Origin: Carnegiea gigantea
Lineage: Eukaryota; Streptophyta; Magnoliopsida; Caryophyllales; Cactaceae
Assembly (NCBI GenBank): GCA_029747015.1
Contig: JAKOGI010000004.1
Coordinates: forward strand, 1,932,501 to 1,996,500
Direction of reading: 5' to 3'
Length of the DNA: 64,000 nt
Part shown: piece by piece, positions 1-12,259 of the stretch
How positions within the stretch are numbered: the stretch's first letter is position 1
Layout of the letters: the number at the start of each line of letters is the position of its first letter
Notes under the pieces: generated by a model
What the model was told of the DNA's origin: nothing
The model's input: the letters and a program-made list of their open reading frames with translations, nothing else
The model's database searches: none
Program-made: the position numbers and the translations under genes

Positions 1-913
1 TTCACAATATATTTCTGAATATGTGAGACAGGCATATTCCCATCCCTGGAGCACAGTGAAGCAAGGAAAGACAGCAGAATGAGTGATAAGGTTAAATTCA
101 CACCATCAAAAGTTCTAGAATCCTTTGGTGCGTTCACAGTAAAATACTAGAGGAATTCTTCCACGAATGTGAAGAAAGATTGACATGAAGTAACTAATAA
201 AAATTTTCTCTAGGTTTCTTGTTCTGCATTGTCACTGCCCTAGGTTTGCCACTAATGAAATGAAAATGACACAAATCTGTCTTGTTAACAACCATTATTA
301 ATCATCTTTTCATTTTCATAAGGGGCATTTTTTGTCCTTTTTTTGGGGTGGCTCCCCCTGTAATAAGAAATACGTCTTCACCATTGACTTCAGAAACAAA
401 TGCCATCAGCTATCTAAATATCTGACTATTAAATGCTAAAACTTAAAACATACTTCAGAAAAAATATCAGGATGACTTGACGTATGCCGCTGTCTGAGAA
501 GACCTGAATAATAGTTGGACACTCCTGTTCTGCTAACATCTTTTTAGGATACTTCTGACAGCCCTATGATTCTTCCTATTCTTGGGGAACCTCAGACAAT
601 TTAAGCAAAGCATATTGGGAATCTCAACTATCATAGATGGAGTTCTAACAAACAGGATTTCTTGGCATTTCAGTTTCTGAAAAAGCAAGTCTACAACTCT
701 CACAGTGTGAACCGCATATATACAGTGAAACAATAAAATGACAAAACACAGGGGTTGTTCCCTATTCCGTATCAGTTATTTCCCTGCAGCCTAGAAACAT
801 GTGTTCGTGAAGTAAAAAGGTCTAGCACAAATATTCAGGTGGTAAACTAAAGGAAATGAAAAGGTAAATAATGAAGTGATGCTTTCTAATGAATAGATAG
901 GTTGACAACTCAC
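1..913 (-). other. intron 5 of the DRIP-like gene, continuing off the left edge
   Basis: No exon matching the expected RAWUL continuation (invariant VSFIQKYL- and VDLWL-like stretches) was found here on the minus strand. A 66-codon open frame at 533-733 has no recognisable family and no clear splice borders. I read the stretch as intron sequence. Confidence 0.6.
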
Positions 914-3900
914 TTTATTCTCAAGAAAGCAGAAGGCACTTGAGGCAAGGGTTCACCTCCTTCCCTGAAGGTTTTAGGATAGAAGTCAACCAAAACAGAC
1001 CAACAAGAAAGGCAATCTCACCGGTGAAATTTGACCACGTAAATTTTGAATGGTAAAGCTAAGAATATACTTACGGGTCCTCAGAAGCAACAAGTGAAAA
1101 CCAAATTGGACCATCTTTCCAATTCCGGCGTGTTGCATTTAGCATGACTGGTGAACTGCTTGAATCTGGTGATGGAGATGCCTGGCTTTTACCAGATGGA
1201 CGCACTCTTTTACGTTTAGCTGGTCCTGGGACAGAGGGCATGCTGCTTTTTTCATCTTGGGACTCAGGCCCACGCCCATTGTCCTCAGGTTTGGTCTTGT
1301 TCACAGACATGTCAGCTCCTCCAGAAGAAGATGGTTCAGATTTGGCATGACATGGCCCTTGTAAACTAGACTTCGAAAATTTGCTTCTATTTGCAGCTTC
1401 AACGAGAGTGTTCAAGGGCTTCCACAAGTCAACTTTTCCCTCCCATCCTTCATTGTTGTTCTCCATGGGTTCACCAGAGATCTGATCATTGGAAGACTTA
1501 GCTGAAGAACTCTGCAAAAAGCATTGGTGACCAATATACCAATTCTTAAGGAGTTTCAGAAAATTTGGATACCATAGATGGGTTTCTGTCAGACCTAGTA
1601 GTCTAGTATTACCTGCTTCTTATTTTGTATGATTTTGTTGAGCGTCTCAGGGGAGCTTGAGCCATCTTGGTGCTCTTCCCCCGAATCCTCATCTTTCTTA
1701 GGAGTTTCTTCCGCGGTAGGGCTTCCACCTCTTGGAACAGACCCTTTTCTTACACCAGCTCTCGTTCTTCTACCAGTTACGCCAGCCTGCATTGATACTC
1801 TGGGTGTGCTAACCACCAAGGATGATAGTGATCTCTCCTTTCTCTTAGCAGGTGGTGAAACTGAAGCAGGAACTTCAGGTGCTTCGACCTTTCTTCTTTT
1901 CAAAGGAAATATCTTGGCCCTGATATCCTGCAGATTGTGGTCTGGCCTGTAGTACAAAAAAGGTGGCACAGGCATGTGTAAGACTAAAACACAAGCACAA
2001 GTACACAATTCAGTGTCAGCCGTTAATCTAGCAGTAGCTTAATGCTAGCCCATCAAAGAGAATTCAACAGTTTGCTAAGGCTTCATTTGCTAGAAAGATC
2101 TAGCAGTTTGCAAGAGGATGCATACTGAATAGTCTCCTACATTATTCCACCTCTTCATTTCAGCCTATGTTTGCGTCTGGCACATGGCACTCATACATGC
2201 ATAACATGGATATTACACTTGGACACTTCGAATTCTTTAAGAGCCTAGAGAATTCCTCGAATAGCCAAATCCCACAAAACAATGTGTACTCGTACCCAAC
2301 ACTTGCACCAAGGGCTAGATAATATGTTTGGTGTCACAAGGTAACAAGGCTTCCTCTACAACTCAGGAGTGAATTGAAACCACACAAAGAACTGAAGAGG
2401 TCTATTGGGATCAACCTTTCTACGGGCAGTCATGTCTATGAATCTAAGACTGCCTACATCCGAATCTACCTAGAACCCACAAAAGCGGGACCCACATTGG
2501 GAGTTGTTATTGTTGTTGTATAAAGAACTGAAGAGATATTCACCAACTAAAATCGCTACATTTTTATCCAGCAGGCTATGTGGCATACGATAGTATTTGT
2601 GATCTAAGCTTACAAATCTGATTAGGGAAGTCATCTGGCAAGAGATTTTACTTTAAAAAGTTTCAGGCACCTAAAATAGATGGCAGAAGTAACAGGAAAG
2701 AATAATGTAAGAGCTACAGACCTGAGTTTGTCCGCTGGAACACAGCCAAGGTTAATGTCACACACTGGACAGCTATCAACATCCTCATCAGAAAGCTTTT
2801 CATATATGCACTTCCTGCAGACTGGTCGACATTAATGCATTAGCAATCACATGATGAGCCGGGAATCATTTCATCAAACTGTATATCAAAGATATAGCAA
2901 CATCTCATATGATAATGCACTGCAATCACAGTTATACACTGCACATCCAAAAAGTGATGAATCGGCAATTCATCAAACTATATATCATAACATCTCATAT
3001 GGTAATGCATTGCAATCACAGTTGCTGCAGTGAGCTACACCACATCAAAAAAAATGCAATCCAATATAGTCGAGAAATCCAAACTCCCATGACTTATTAA
3101 AAGAAACTAGTATTGCAGAACTTTGTGTTACCAATATAGAAAAATCCAAAGTAATTCACCCTGGAGTTTCAGTTTTACAAATTATATGACAACTGTTAAT
3201 AACAACTAACAAAATACAGGAGTGCTAAGTGACAAAAACTAAATAGGTACGAACAAAATATGACTACTGGATATGTAACAAACCCCTTGAAAACTGGGAC
3301 ATGATCTAATCGACGTAATGGGGTATATAGAGATCAAGACAACAGCATTCACACAACAATCAGCGATTGCATACCAGAGATTTATTAGCAAAACGATCAA
3401 ATGAGTTAATTAAACCACAAGTATGTGACAAACTTGTTTCACACTGCCAAATACAAGGGATGGTGGATCATACAGACCGAAAAGGATAAAAATAACGCCA
3501 ACATAGCTGATGTAATAAGTACACCCGTATAAGTAACTGAAACAAATCTAGAAACTTCACAAGCACCAAGTACGCTTTTAATAAGGCACCGATATCCAGT
3601 CCATCTAACATTAGAAAGCTTTCCGCGCCCATGCAACAGAAATTTCACTTACGTGAACTCTAGCCAGCATGGAGACTTTCCAGAACCTCACGTATTTGTG
3701 TCTGATACCTGTTGGACATAGACATTCTTGGACACTCCCAAATGCATGCCAAATACACATTTGGTTCAAAGAAAATGGCTAAAAGGATGGTGGAAAGGTC
3801 AGCAGATGCATTTATCAGCCGACAAAATCTATGTTATTCAGACTTTTCATTTCAGCCTAAAATGTCGATTTTAGGCTAAAAACCTACAAAGATCCTCTGA

Positions 3901-4892
3901 AAACAGTCATATGATTTTTGCAGGTGTAGCCATATCAAACACTCGTACTCAAGTCCATGTAACATAAATCATCATGAGGTGGAAACTCATAGCGGATCGA
4001 CGGACATCTATATTCAAAACTCGTTGCCTATTGGATGAATCAAAACTACTAACAAGCACATATAAAAAAATTAAAAAAAAAAAAACCCTCATGCTAACAA
4101 ATTCACAGCTCTCATGCTAAATGTCGAGGAAACGATCAACATCGAAGAAACAATAGATCTCATGGCACAACATGCACATTCAGCACTCTGGCATGCTAGA
4201 GAAAAGTACAGACTTTAGACACACGACAAGAATTCGATCAGCTTAACCTCAATTCGAAGCTATAGAATAGAAGCGAGAACTAACCGTGTATAACCTTTGA
4301 CAAAATCAACAAGCAAGCATAACGCAGTCAAAATCAGACATCACACACGTATGTGTTTTACATGAAGAAATTACAAATCCCGCACGAATAGCAACTAGTC
4401 GTCGTTTATCCCGTTGCATGATCCACGGGAGATTCAAGTTCACGTAAACAATCAATCAATCACACAAACAATTGATATAACCACCAACTCTGACGTCCAA
4501 AAATCAAGCTCAAAATCAAACAACCCCCAATCGAAGAAAAGCATAAACCCAACCCAGATCAGATAATTTACGAACAAACGCATGATTAAACAACCCCAAA
4601 TCATCAAAATGCAATGTGCCCACCAGCAGAGCCCGAATACCCACCTGATTCGAAGAACAATCCGAACCAAAAGTGTTAGAAAAAGAGAAAACAAGACGAA
4701 CCCAGTTGGTAAAACAGAAGGATACAACAAACCCAGAAACCAATATCGAAGAAATCGAAGGCATTGAAGAAACTCACACGTATGAAGGCAAAGAGAGATG
4801 GTGGTAGCCTCCTTGAGGAGCTTGTTACAGAGAGGGCATTTCATGCATGCCGCTATTTTGTCTCTCTTGACTCTCACAACCTGAGTCGCCAT
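914..4892 (-). CDS. DRIP-like RING/RAWUL E3 ubiquitin ligase, 3' end off the window
   Basis: Probable E3 ubiquitin ligase of the DREB2A-interacting protein (DRIP1/DRIP2) family; in Arabidopsis these nuclear proteins ubiquitinate the drought factor DREB2A. Exons read on the minus strand: 4892-4778 (ATG at 4892), 2821-2722, 1946-1613, 1511-1075 and a small exon 964-914, all with GT/AG borders and matching phases. Together they give 345 codons. Exons 1-2 form a C3HC4 RING: CPLC, then CLHTFCRKC, then CPVC. Exon 3 starts PDHNLQDIRAKIFPLKRRK, a nuclear-localisation-like basic stretch. Exon 4 carries the family motif DLWKPLNTLVEAANRSK and ends WFSLVASED. Exon 5 (EGGEPLPQVPSAFLRIK) starts the RAWUL ubiquitin-like domain. 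The following exon is not found in 1-913, so the rest lies off the left edge. The open frame could be started six bases earlier only at a TTG; the ATG at 4892 fits homologues. Family call is from memory of conserved motifs. Confidence 0.9.
2400..2521 (+). mobile_element. Au-type SINE, 5'-truncated, in intron 2 of the DRIP-like gene
   Basis: The 122-bp insert is flanked by perfect 14-bp direct repeats AAAGAACTGAAGAG at 2386-2399 and 2522-2535. It contains the Au-SINE-like block GGATCAACCTTTCTACGGG, then a CTGCCTACATCCGA-like segment, and ends in the Au hallmark tail TTGTTATTGTTGTTGTA. The promoter boxes at the 5' end are missing, so it is a truncated copy. It lies between exons 2 and 3 and should be spliced out with the intron. 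Confidence 0.8.
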
Positions 4893-6789
4893 GACCAAAA
4901 GCTCTGTTGGGTTGTGCTCTATCCTCCTCGTTGCTGGCCGGGTTCAATTAATAATTGGAGACGTAGAAACAAACAAGGAAAGAAAGCGGAATGGATCTGG
5001 GTGGGATTAATTTGGGAACATTATTGGGAGAAAATTAAAATTTCAGGATGGGGTTTACTCTGATTGATTTTGGCCATTAATTTTTGGACAAGGGAAGGGG
5101 GAGAAGTGGGTCGTATAGTAAGAGAGTTGCGGATTTGTTAGAGAGAGGGAGAGCAGAAGAGGTGCGTTGAGTTTTGACGAGGGAGGGACGCAGAAGAGAA
5201 GCATGAGAAAAACAGGAGAGAGAAAGAGAGGAGACTACAACATCATAATTATGATGAATACGATGCGTGTGAAGTGAAAAACTGCGGGGTGACCCCCAAA
5301 AAAAAAAGAAAAAGAAAAAAGGAGGTGAAATTAACCATGGCGTTATGCATCCATGTAGACTCTCACGAACCAGTTGGCCAAGCCATGTAGGGGATATTTC
5401 TTTTCTTTTCTTTGTTTGTTTAAATAATTGATTGATAAATTCAAGAATAAAAACAGATTGAAAATCATCTAATATGTAAATATGTGCTATTTAATAAAAT
5501 CAACCTAAATATTAGATCCACATCAATATTATGAATTGCACATGCATGTATCTAAAATTTGGCTATACCATAAAATATTTATTTTCTTCATTTTCTCTAT
5601 GTCTTTCTATTTCGTCTTGTGTAATAATGGGAAGGAACACAATCAATATAAGCTAGATGATATCTTCATAAATATGATTAGTTAAATTGGTTGACAACCG
5701 CTATTTTTTATGCCCAACTCTCTTTTCCTCTCAATTCAATGGATACTCGAGAGTGAAACAAGTATCCAACTCATAAAACACTTTACATATCTGAACCATA
5801 GTGCATAGAGAATATACGTGTCTTTTTTATATTCATTATAATTTTATTTTATTATTTTCATATGAATTTTCTTTTACTTATATATATATATATATTTTAT
5901 AATTATTGTAATTCTATTTGAGGTAAAGTTTTAGCTAAAATGAAGAAAAATAACTGTTGTTGACAAAAAAAACTAAATGTCAAAAGGATCTTGAATAATT
6001 AGATTAGACTACTCAAAGACAAGATTAAGTTCGAAACATGATCTACTTGTTAATTTCCCAAGCTAGGTCAACCCCCCCCCCCAAAAAAAAGAACACACAA
6101 AAAAAGAGAACAAATCTATTTATCCAAATTAACCCCCTAACTGTGATTTATTAGGCAGCCTTTGGACCATGTAATTCGGTAGTCCTGTCACATATGCACA
6201 GGAAAATGTTAACATGACAAAAAAGGCCGGCAATTAATTAATCACAGCCTATTATTCTGCGTGAAAAGTCTTCGGCGTATGATGCTTGATGCGCCAAGGA
6301 CAACGACATAACCATGAGCACCGAATCCATGCAACAAAACCCTAAATGTTATGCTTAGTTTTGTTTGGTCAAGTTAAAAACTCTGGCCCTAGAGAAGGGT
6401 GATGCCCAACTTTTGGTGAGGAACTCTGCTCTTTGCCTTAGGCAGGCAAACCAACCAACCAACCAACCAAAGGTCAACTAATTTGGCCTTTAAAAAAATA
6501 TTACAAAGAAGACACGAAATAAATAAGCATGCATCACCCACAAATAGCCCCTTTTTTTTTTAATGAACAAGACAGAAATTAAATATGATAAACAACGACA
6601 ACAACAATCATCATCTAGGGTCGATTCAGTTAGAGGGTCTAGGGTGATCTAATACACAGTAGCTTTATCGTCAAGTCCAAACACAGACATGTTACTAGGG
6701 TGAGGAACACGGGAGCCGAAAATGAAAAGCTATACATAGCGCAACTTCGAAAGGCGGGCATAAACCACCACAGCAGCCAGGCCAGTCAG
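4893..6789. other. intergenic: DRIP-like promoter side and downstream flank of the chimeric gene
   Basis: No gene is supported. The first 400 bases upstream of the ATG at 4892 hold a purine-rich GAGAGA-type leader around 5140-5240, as expected for a plant 5' UTR/promoter. Beyond this the DNA is AT-rich with a TA microsatellite at about 5880-5894 and a C10/A8 homopolymer pair at about 6070-6090. The part from about 6600 to 6789 is probably the 3' UTR of the next gene; no terminator element is certain. Confidence 0.6.
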
Positions 6790-9700
6790 TCAAAGAACAA
6801 TAATATCTTCATCCTGAGTCGCCATTGATGGGGCAGTGATTATCCCCTCAACAAAAGCTCGTTGGAGAGCCTTACGCTCCTCATCAGGTGTGTTTTCTGA
6901 TATATGGATTTGGTCCCAGTTGACATAGGGGGAGGCGGCCTGCACAGCCCTTACCACCCTCTTCACACCCTCCTCCATGCCGCCCCTGTGTGACTCTTCT
7001 TGTAGTTTGGGGATCATTTTGACTTGCTCTTCCAGTTCGCTAATGTGTCCTCTAGCCTCATCCAAGCTAGTAAGAGTCTCTTTAAGTCTTGTGCCAACAT
7101 CTTCAGTGAGTTGGAAGAGCATTTCAATGGACTTGTCTTTCCGTTTGACTAAATCATGCAGCTGTTCCAACTGCTTATTTTGATCAAATATCTCCTTTCT
7201 CTTTTCAACCACCTCATTCTCAAGAGATTTGACTTTGGCCTCATGCTGTTGCGCTTGCTCCTTCAACTTGGACTCATAAAAATAGGCCTGTTGATTCAAT
7301 TTTGCATTATGGCCGCACTTTAGGATGGACAAATTCTGCTCGAGTTCACCACATTGCTTCATATAGGCAGCTTCCTTATCCACCAACTTCAGCTCGGGGA
7401 GCCCAGTTTCTCCAAACTGGTGGGAAATTGATGGCCTGTTACTAGTGAGGAACTACAAATTTGGAGAGGAAGTAAGAAAGATTGTTGGATATTGATTGGA
7501 GGACGACAAAAGTCGCAAGTCTATATCAACTTACATTGGCAAAGTGGTACTTCATCCACTTACAAATGTCAGGAAGTGGGTTTGTCATCAGTTCGTTGGA
7601 TATCTCATGTGGAACAGTACTCTGGAGCAAACGACAGGCCATGTTAAGCAGTAATCTACCTCCTTCGGTCCTTAAGTTCCAAGATGGGTGGTAGTCTGCT
7701 CCTTTATTGGGTCCCTGGAGAATTTCCTCCAACCTCCTCTTCTTCAGTATTGAGGACTTTTTCCACTCAATGGGCAGAATTTCCCCTTTATTGGCCACTT
7801 CATCAGTAACAGGAGGCAAAGTGTGGGCTACCTGCATTGATATTATGGGTGTGCTCACTAGGGATGAAAGCGATCTTTCCTTTGTCTTTGAAGATGAGGG
7901 AACTTCAAGCACCTCAGTCTTTCTTCTTTTCAAGGGAAATATGTTGGCCCTGATATTTTGCAGATTATGGTCCGGCCTGCATTTGCATCAAGGATTCCTT
8001 GGCAAGTTAATGGTGAAGTCAAACAGTACAGGTAAACCTAGACTTTGAGAGCAAAGGGAAATGGTCCCTAACAACGTTTTAGGCCAAAACAGTAGTAAAT
8101 GTTAAATTTTGCCGCTAGTAGTACCAGATAACCCAGAATTGCCCCAAAAACAATAGAATTCTTTCTAAATTTTAATATAATTTCCCAACAACTTTTTACT
8201 TCTAGATTGCCTCATATTAGAAGCAATCAGAGACCAAAAATAATATGCACATTCAGCAGGCCATATCACATATGTTAATCATAGAGAATTTTTTTTTTTT
8301 TTAGGGGGGGTGTGTTCAATCATCTTATTAGTATGTCATCAAAGGCTTAGGGACCCCGAATGATGACAGGAAAAGAAAGAATGCCAGTGAGCTGCAAACC
8401 TGAGTTTATTCACCGGAATACAGCCAAGGTCAACGTCACAAAGTGGGCAGCTTTTAAAGCCCCTATCAGATAGCTTTTCATATATGCATTTCCTGCAGAC
8501 TAGTCAATATTTCGAATAATAATGAATCAGGAATCACATGATCAGCAAGTCAAAATTATTTCATTTCATAACTGCATGCTTACAAGATCCATATTCACAA
8601 TTTGCTCTTCCCTTCACCGCGATTCAAAGACCAAACAATCCATGCAGTTGTGCAACAGCACAGCAAAAGATGCATCCAATGAGGGAAGTAAAGAAAAGAC
8701 AACTTTGGATGACTTATTTAAAAAAAAAAAAAAATTGTTGAGTTTTCATGTATCTGAAACTGAAAAGTGCGACAGAACTTCTCACAGGTGAAAAAATAAT
8801 GGCGAACAATCTAACAAGGATTCGCAATATCTACGGTGCTCTGTTACAAACAATAATGATACCGTTGGATACACAGCTGGCCCCTAAAGAAGCAAACATG
8901 AAATAATTCACAGAGTGATGTCAAGACAATAATATTTCCACAATAATCACTACTACGATGACGGATATCCATAAGCCAAACCATTAACAAGCTGAGCAAA
9001 CAGAAGTAGGCAACAAAGATGCTGAAGATCATCTGAAAAAAGAAAAAAAAGATTGGGAGGTGAATCAACAAACCTAAACGGCCAAAAAAGGTGGCAAACT
9101 AAATGTCCTGAATAAATAATGGGAACTCAGAACAAATCTAGAAACTTAAAAACCCCCATTTGATATGCTCTCCCTGTCGAGAATCACTAGTGCGGTCTCC
9201 ACACCGTGCAAAAGCAATCCCACTAATGCAGTCTAACCCACAAGCTTCCACTTTCTAGGCAGCTCACAGTCTTTGATAGTCACTTTTTGGCAATTTTTTT
9301 TTCACCTTTAGCATCCTTTCTCATCAGCTTCAGCTTAGATCATTAGTAAAGCTTCAGCTTAGCTTAGTAGTAGCATACTATCCTACAGTTTCAGTGTGCC
9401 AGAGCAAAATGACTCACTAACAATATGCATAACTTATTCACTGCAATAAAATAGGCTTGATCAGAGCAGTAAGGCTTTAAACTCCAATGGTGACAACCTC
9501 CGATAAAATATAGAGGTAAGGCTTTGTACTTCCTTCCATTTGGTTTAGCAGACTAATCACATTACATCGAGTTTCTCCAGAGTAGATCAAGTTGGGTGAT
9601 TAATCAATTTTTCTCTAATTTTGATCGAGAAGGCATCTTCAGCTGAACAATAACTATAAATATGACCGAAGAATGGTGGGCATTTTCATAAGAAGATCCT

Positions 9701-10263
9701 ATGTTACTCGAACTCTTCATTTAATTCTCGAACACAACACCAAAACATGGGTACGAGCTGAAAACCCATAAAGATTCCATGAAAACAGTCAAGTCTTATA
9801 CCTTGACATAATGACATGTAACCATATCAGATACCATTACCCATGTCCAAAACCCCAATTCAAATTTTGAAACCTACAGGAAATTAGGAATTCCCAAAGT
9901 ATTAACCAGAAGAGATCCCACTAAAAACCCTCACTAAAAATCACAGAGCTTCATTCCTAATAACAAGAAATTGACTAAAATCAAGCAAGCAGAAGATGAT
10001 CAGAGCCAAAACACACAAATTCACCACTCCCAAGAAAGCGCAAAGAAGCCCAATTCGTCAAACGCAAGAACACAACAAACCCAGTTGCCGAAAACAATGT
10101 AAATTGAAGAAATTGAAGGCTTTTTTTTTTTAAATACTTGATACTTACACGAATGAAGACAGAGAGAGATGGTAATGGCCTCTTTGAGGAGCTTGTTACA
10201 GAGAATGCATGTCATGTATGGCGTTATTTTGTCTCTCTTCAAAGTGACCACCGAACTCGCCAT
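6790..10263 (-). CDS. chimeric DRIP-type RING protein fused to a coiled-coil C-terminus
   Basis: Four exons join in frame on the minus strand: 10263-10149, 8499-8400, 7976-7535 and 7452-6790 (stop at 6790-6792), giving 439 aa. Exons 1-2 match the upstream DRIP-like gene exon for exon (115 and 100 bp) and keep all RING ligands: CILC, CLHSFCRKC, CPLC. Exon 3 follows the paralogue (PDHNLQNIRANIFPLKRRK to STPIISMQ) and then, at about 7831, turns into unrelated sequence (ILPIEWKKSS..., LEEILQGPNKGADYHPSW, LPDICKWMKYHFAN). Exon 4 is rich in E/K/Q heptads (about residues 240-370), a coiled coil, and ends with an acidic tail. The DRIP WKPLNTLVEAANR motif and RAWUL domain are absent. The in-frame open exons and good splice sites suggest a possibly functional chimera. 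The foreign part was not recognised; it may be a captured gene fragment. Substrate and function are unknown. Confidence 0.72.
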
Positions 10264-10311
10264 TCTCTCTCTCTCTCTCTGTCTCTCTCTCTCTCTCACA
10301 CGCACACTCTA
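10264..10311. repeat. CT/GA microsatellite in the 5' leader of the chimeric gene
   Basis: An almost pure (CT)n tract on the plus strand begins directly next to the start codon at 10263, with one interruption, and passes into a CA-rich end. On the gene strand it is a GA-rich leader, a common feature of plant 5' UTRs. Confidence 0.8.
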
Positions 10312-11216
10312 CACACTGTGAAAGTGACACTGTACTCTACCTGCCTGCCTCTGAATTGCTTTTAATATTCTGGGTATGAGTGATATATATATCTTCCTGG
10401 AAGATGCTTATAAATATCTTTTTCATCTCAAATTAGCATATTTTATAATTTAAATTATTAAATTTTCAATGATTATATTTAGGTATAAATTATTAAAATT
10501 AAATATTTATTGTCTATGTTAACAAAGTATTAAATAATATCGTGATCGTATCAATCCTAACCACGAGATTATATATTACGCGTATTTTAAAAATGTGACA
10601 AATTATGGATAAAAAGATAATTTCACAAAATTTATAAGTTGTAATATACTTCTACTATTCGATCATACCTTTTTTTTCAATTTAAAAATATTATAATTTG
10701 ATTTTTAGAACAAATCAAGACACTTAAGAAGTATCTTGTAACAAGACATTTATCATTTAGCTTCTAAAAATACAAGCCGGCGGTATGGGAGGGCTCAACG
10801 AGGTTTGTGAAAAAAAAAAGAGGTGGTTTTAGAGAATTCCTAACATGAGTTCTAGTTTTTAGAATTCAGGTCTGCCACATCAATAAAAGTTTCAACTTTC
10901 TAAAATTTATATTTTATCATTTCCTTAATTAATAGAACTCCAACTTGAATAAGTCAATAAAATATTTTTTAGGAACCAACTTCATGACATACAACCTTTT
11001 TTATAACTAATTGAATAATATTTTTAGCAAAAATCAGGAAAAAATTAAAAAAAGACAAAAAAAGTGAAATGGGAGAAGGAACGCCAAAGCTGCCTACTCG
11101 CGTGTTTACCTGCGTGCTACATGCATTGGAATGGCACAATTTCAATTTTTGAGGATTTTAGACCCCCATTAAAACGCGCACCGGTGGGTGAGGATACTCT
11201 TAGAGATGCTGCCTTT
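10312..11216. other. AT-rich intergenic DNA
   Basis: Presumed promoter side of the chimeric gene followed by AT-rich sequence with many short A/T runs. No open frame with family resemblance, RNA gene or element border was seen. Confidence 0.6.
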
Positions 11217-11279
11217 TAGGGGTGGGAATTTGCGCACATTAGGATCTTTTTTTTGTTCGGGTAGGTATGGATAGGGCAT

Positions 11280-12240
11280 GAACTAAAATGGAATGAAACG
11301 AAGTGGGAAGGAATGAAATAGAGTCGAAACAAATGATATTTTTCTTCTAGGAGTTAGAAAGAGTGGGAAGGAATGTGAATTAATAAAATAGAATGAGAAT
11401 GAATGGAATAGAGTGAGAGAAAGACGGGGGAGAAGAACTGGAATGGAGTGAGCGAAACATAGAATTATTGATGTCAAGTTGTGGGAAGAAGTGGGAGAGT
11501 ATAGGAGGGAGTGGGAAGAAATGAGATAGAGTGGGAATGAATGATATTTATCTTTAAGGAGAGGAAAATAGTGGAATGGTAGTGAGAACTAAAATTTACC
11601 TATGGAAAGAACAGCCCGCCCACCTTTATCCACTCAAATTGCATGGATACATTTTGGCTCCCACTCTCATTCAATTCCTTTCTACTGGTCATTTCCACTT
11701 CGTTCAATTCGTTCTCACTCATTAGAGGTAAGTACCACTTCTTCCTTCTCACTTATTCTCAATCTCTCTTTCATTCGTCAAAGTTATGTATGGTAGATTG
11801 CCACAGACAACACTTTCTGCCCCCCTCACCCGGGTTCGAGCATAGGGGGCACAACTTTGGCTTTGTGCCTTGCGAGTTGTGTGTGGGCGGATGGTGGTAT
11901 GGGCCTTGGTCTGAGCTTTAACATCCTCTTACCCCTGGTTCGTTCAAAGCTCGCTGGGTACCCCTACGATAGGGGTCCAGTGCGTTGGGCCGACCTACAA
12001 AAAAAAAAAATTTAAATCTCTCTTTCATTCATTTTCACATCTTGATATCAATAATTCCATCTTTCTCCCACTCTATTTTATTCTTTCCCACATCTTGATA
12101 TCAATAATTTCATCTTCCACTCCAGTCCATCCATTTCTACAACATTTCATTCTTTCTTATTCTTTCGCACTACTATGAGAAAAATATCATTCCTTTTTAC
12201 TTTATTCCATTCCTTCTTATTCTATACCCACTCCAATCGT
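11280..12240. repeat. long imperfect inverted repeat (fold-back element)
   Basis: The left arm (about 11280-11600) is purine-rich with GAATG/GGGAAG units; the right arm (about 11640-12240) is its pyrimidine-rich complement. Matching landmarks include AATGATATTTTTCT at about 11332 against AGAAAAATATCATT at about 12180, and ATTATTGATGTCAAG at about 11464 against CTTGATATCAATAAT, which occurs twice in the right arm (about 12041 and 12094). The right arm is interrupted by a SINE. A TAGGGGTGGGAAT sequence at about 11217 resembles a hAT-MITE end, but no matching target duplication was found. Confidence 0.65.
11777..12014 (+). mobile_element. tRNA-derived SINE with A-rich tail
   Basis: The 238-bp insert is bounded by a perfect 16-bp target duplication AATCTCTCTTTCATTC (11761-11776 and 12015-12030). 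A box B-like GGTTCGAGC lies at 11833-11841 and a box A-like TGGTAGATTG at 11791-11800, spaced as in tRNA-type pol III promoters. The 3' end is a run of 12 A followed by TTTA. There is no coding potential. Family name not assigned; the tail differs from the Au SINE in intron 2 of the first gene. Confidence 0.85.
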
Positions 12241-12259
12241 ACAAGAAAAATAGACCCTT

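Noticed and set aside
533..733. 66-codon minus-strand frame in the last visible DRIP-like intron, considered as the next exon
   Set aside because: It has no RAWUL-type residues and no acceptor giving the needed phase after the exon ending at 914.
4582..5063. Plus-strand frames opposite DRIP-like exon 1
   Set aside because: They are antisense shadows of exon 1 and its leader; no family resemblance.
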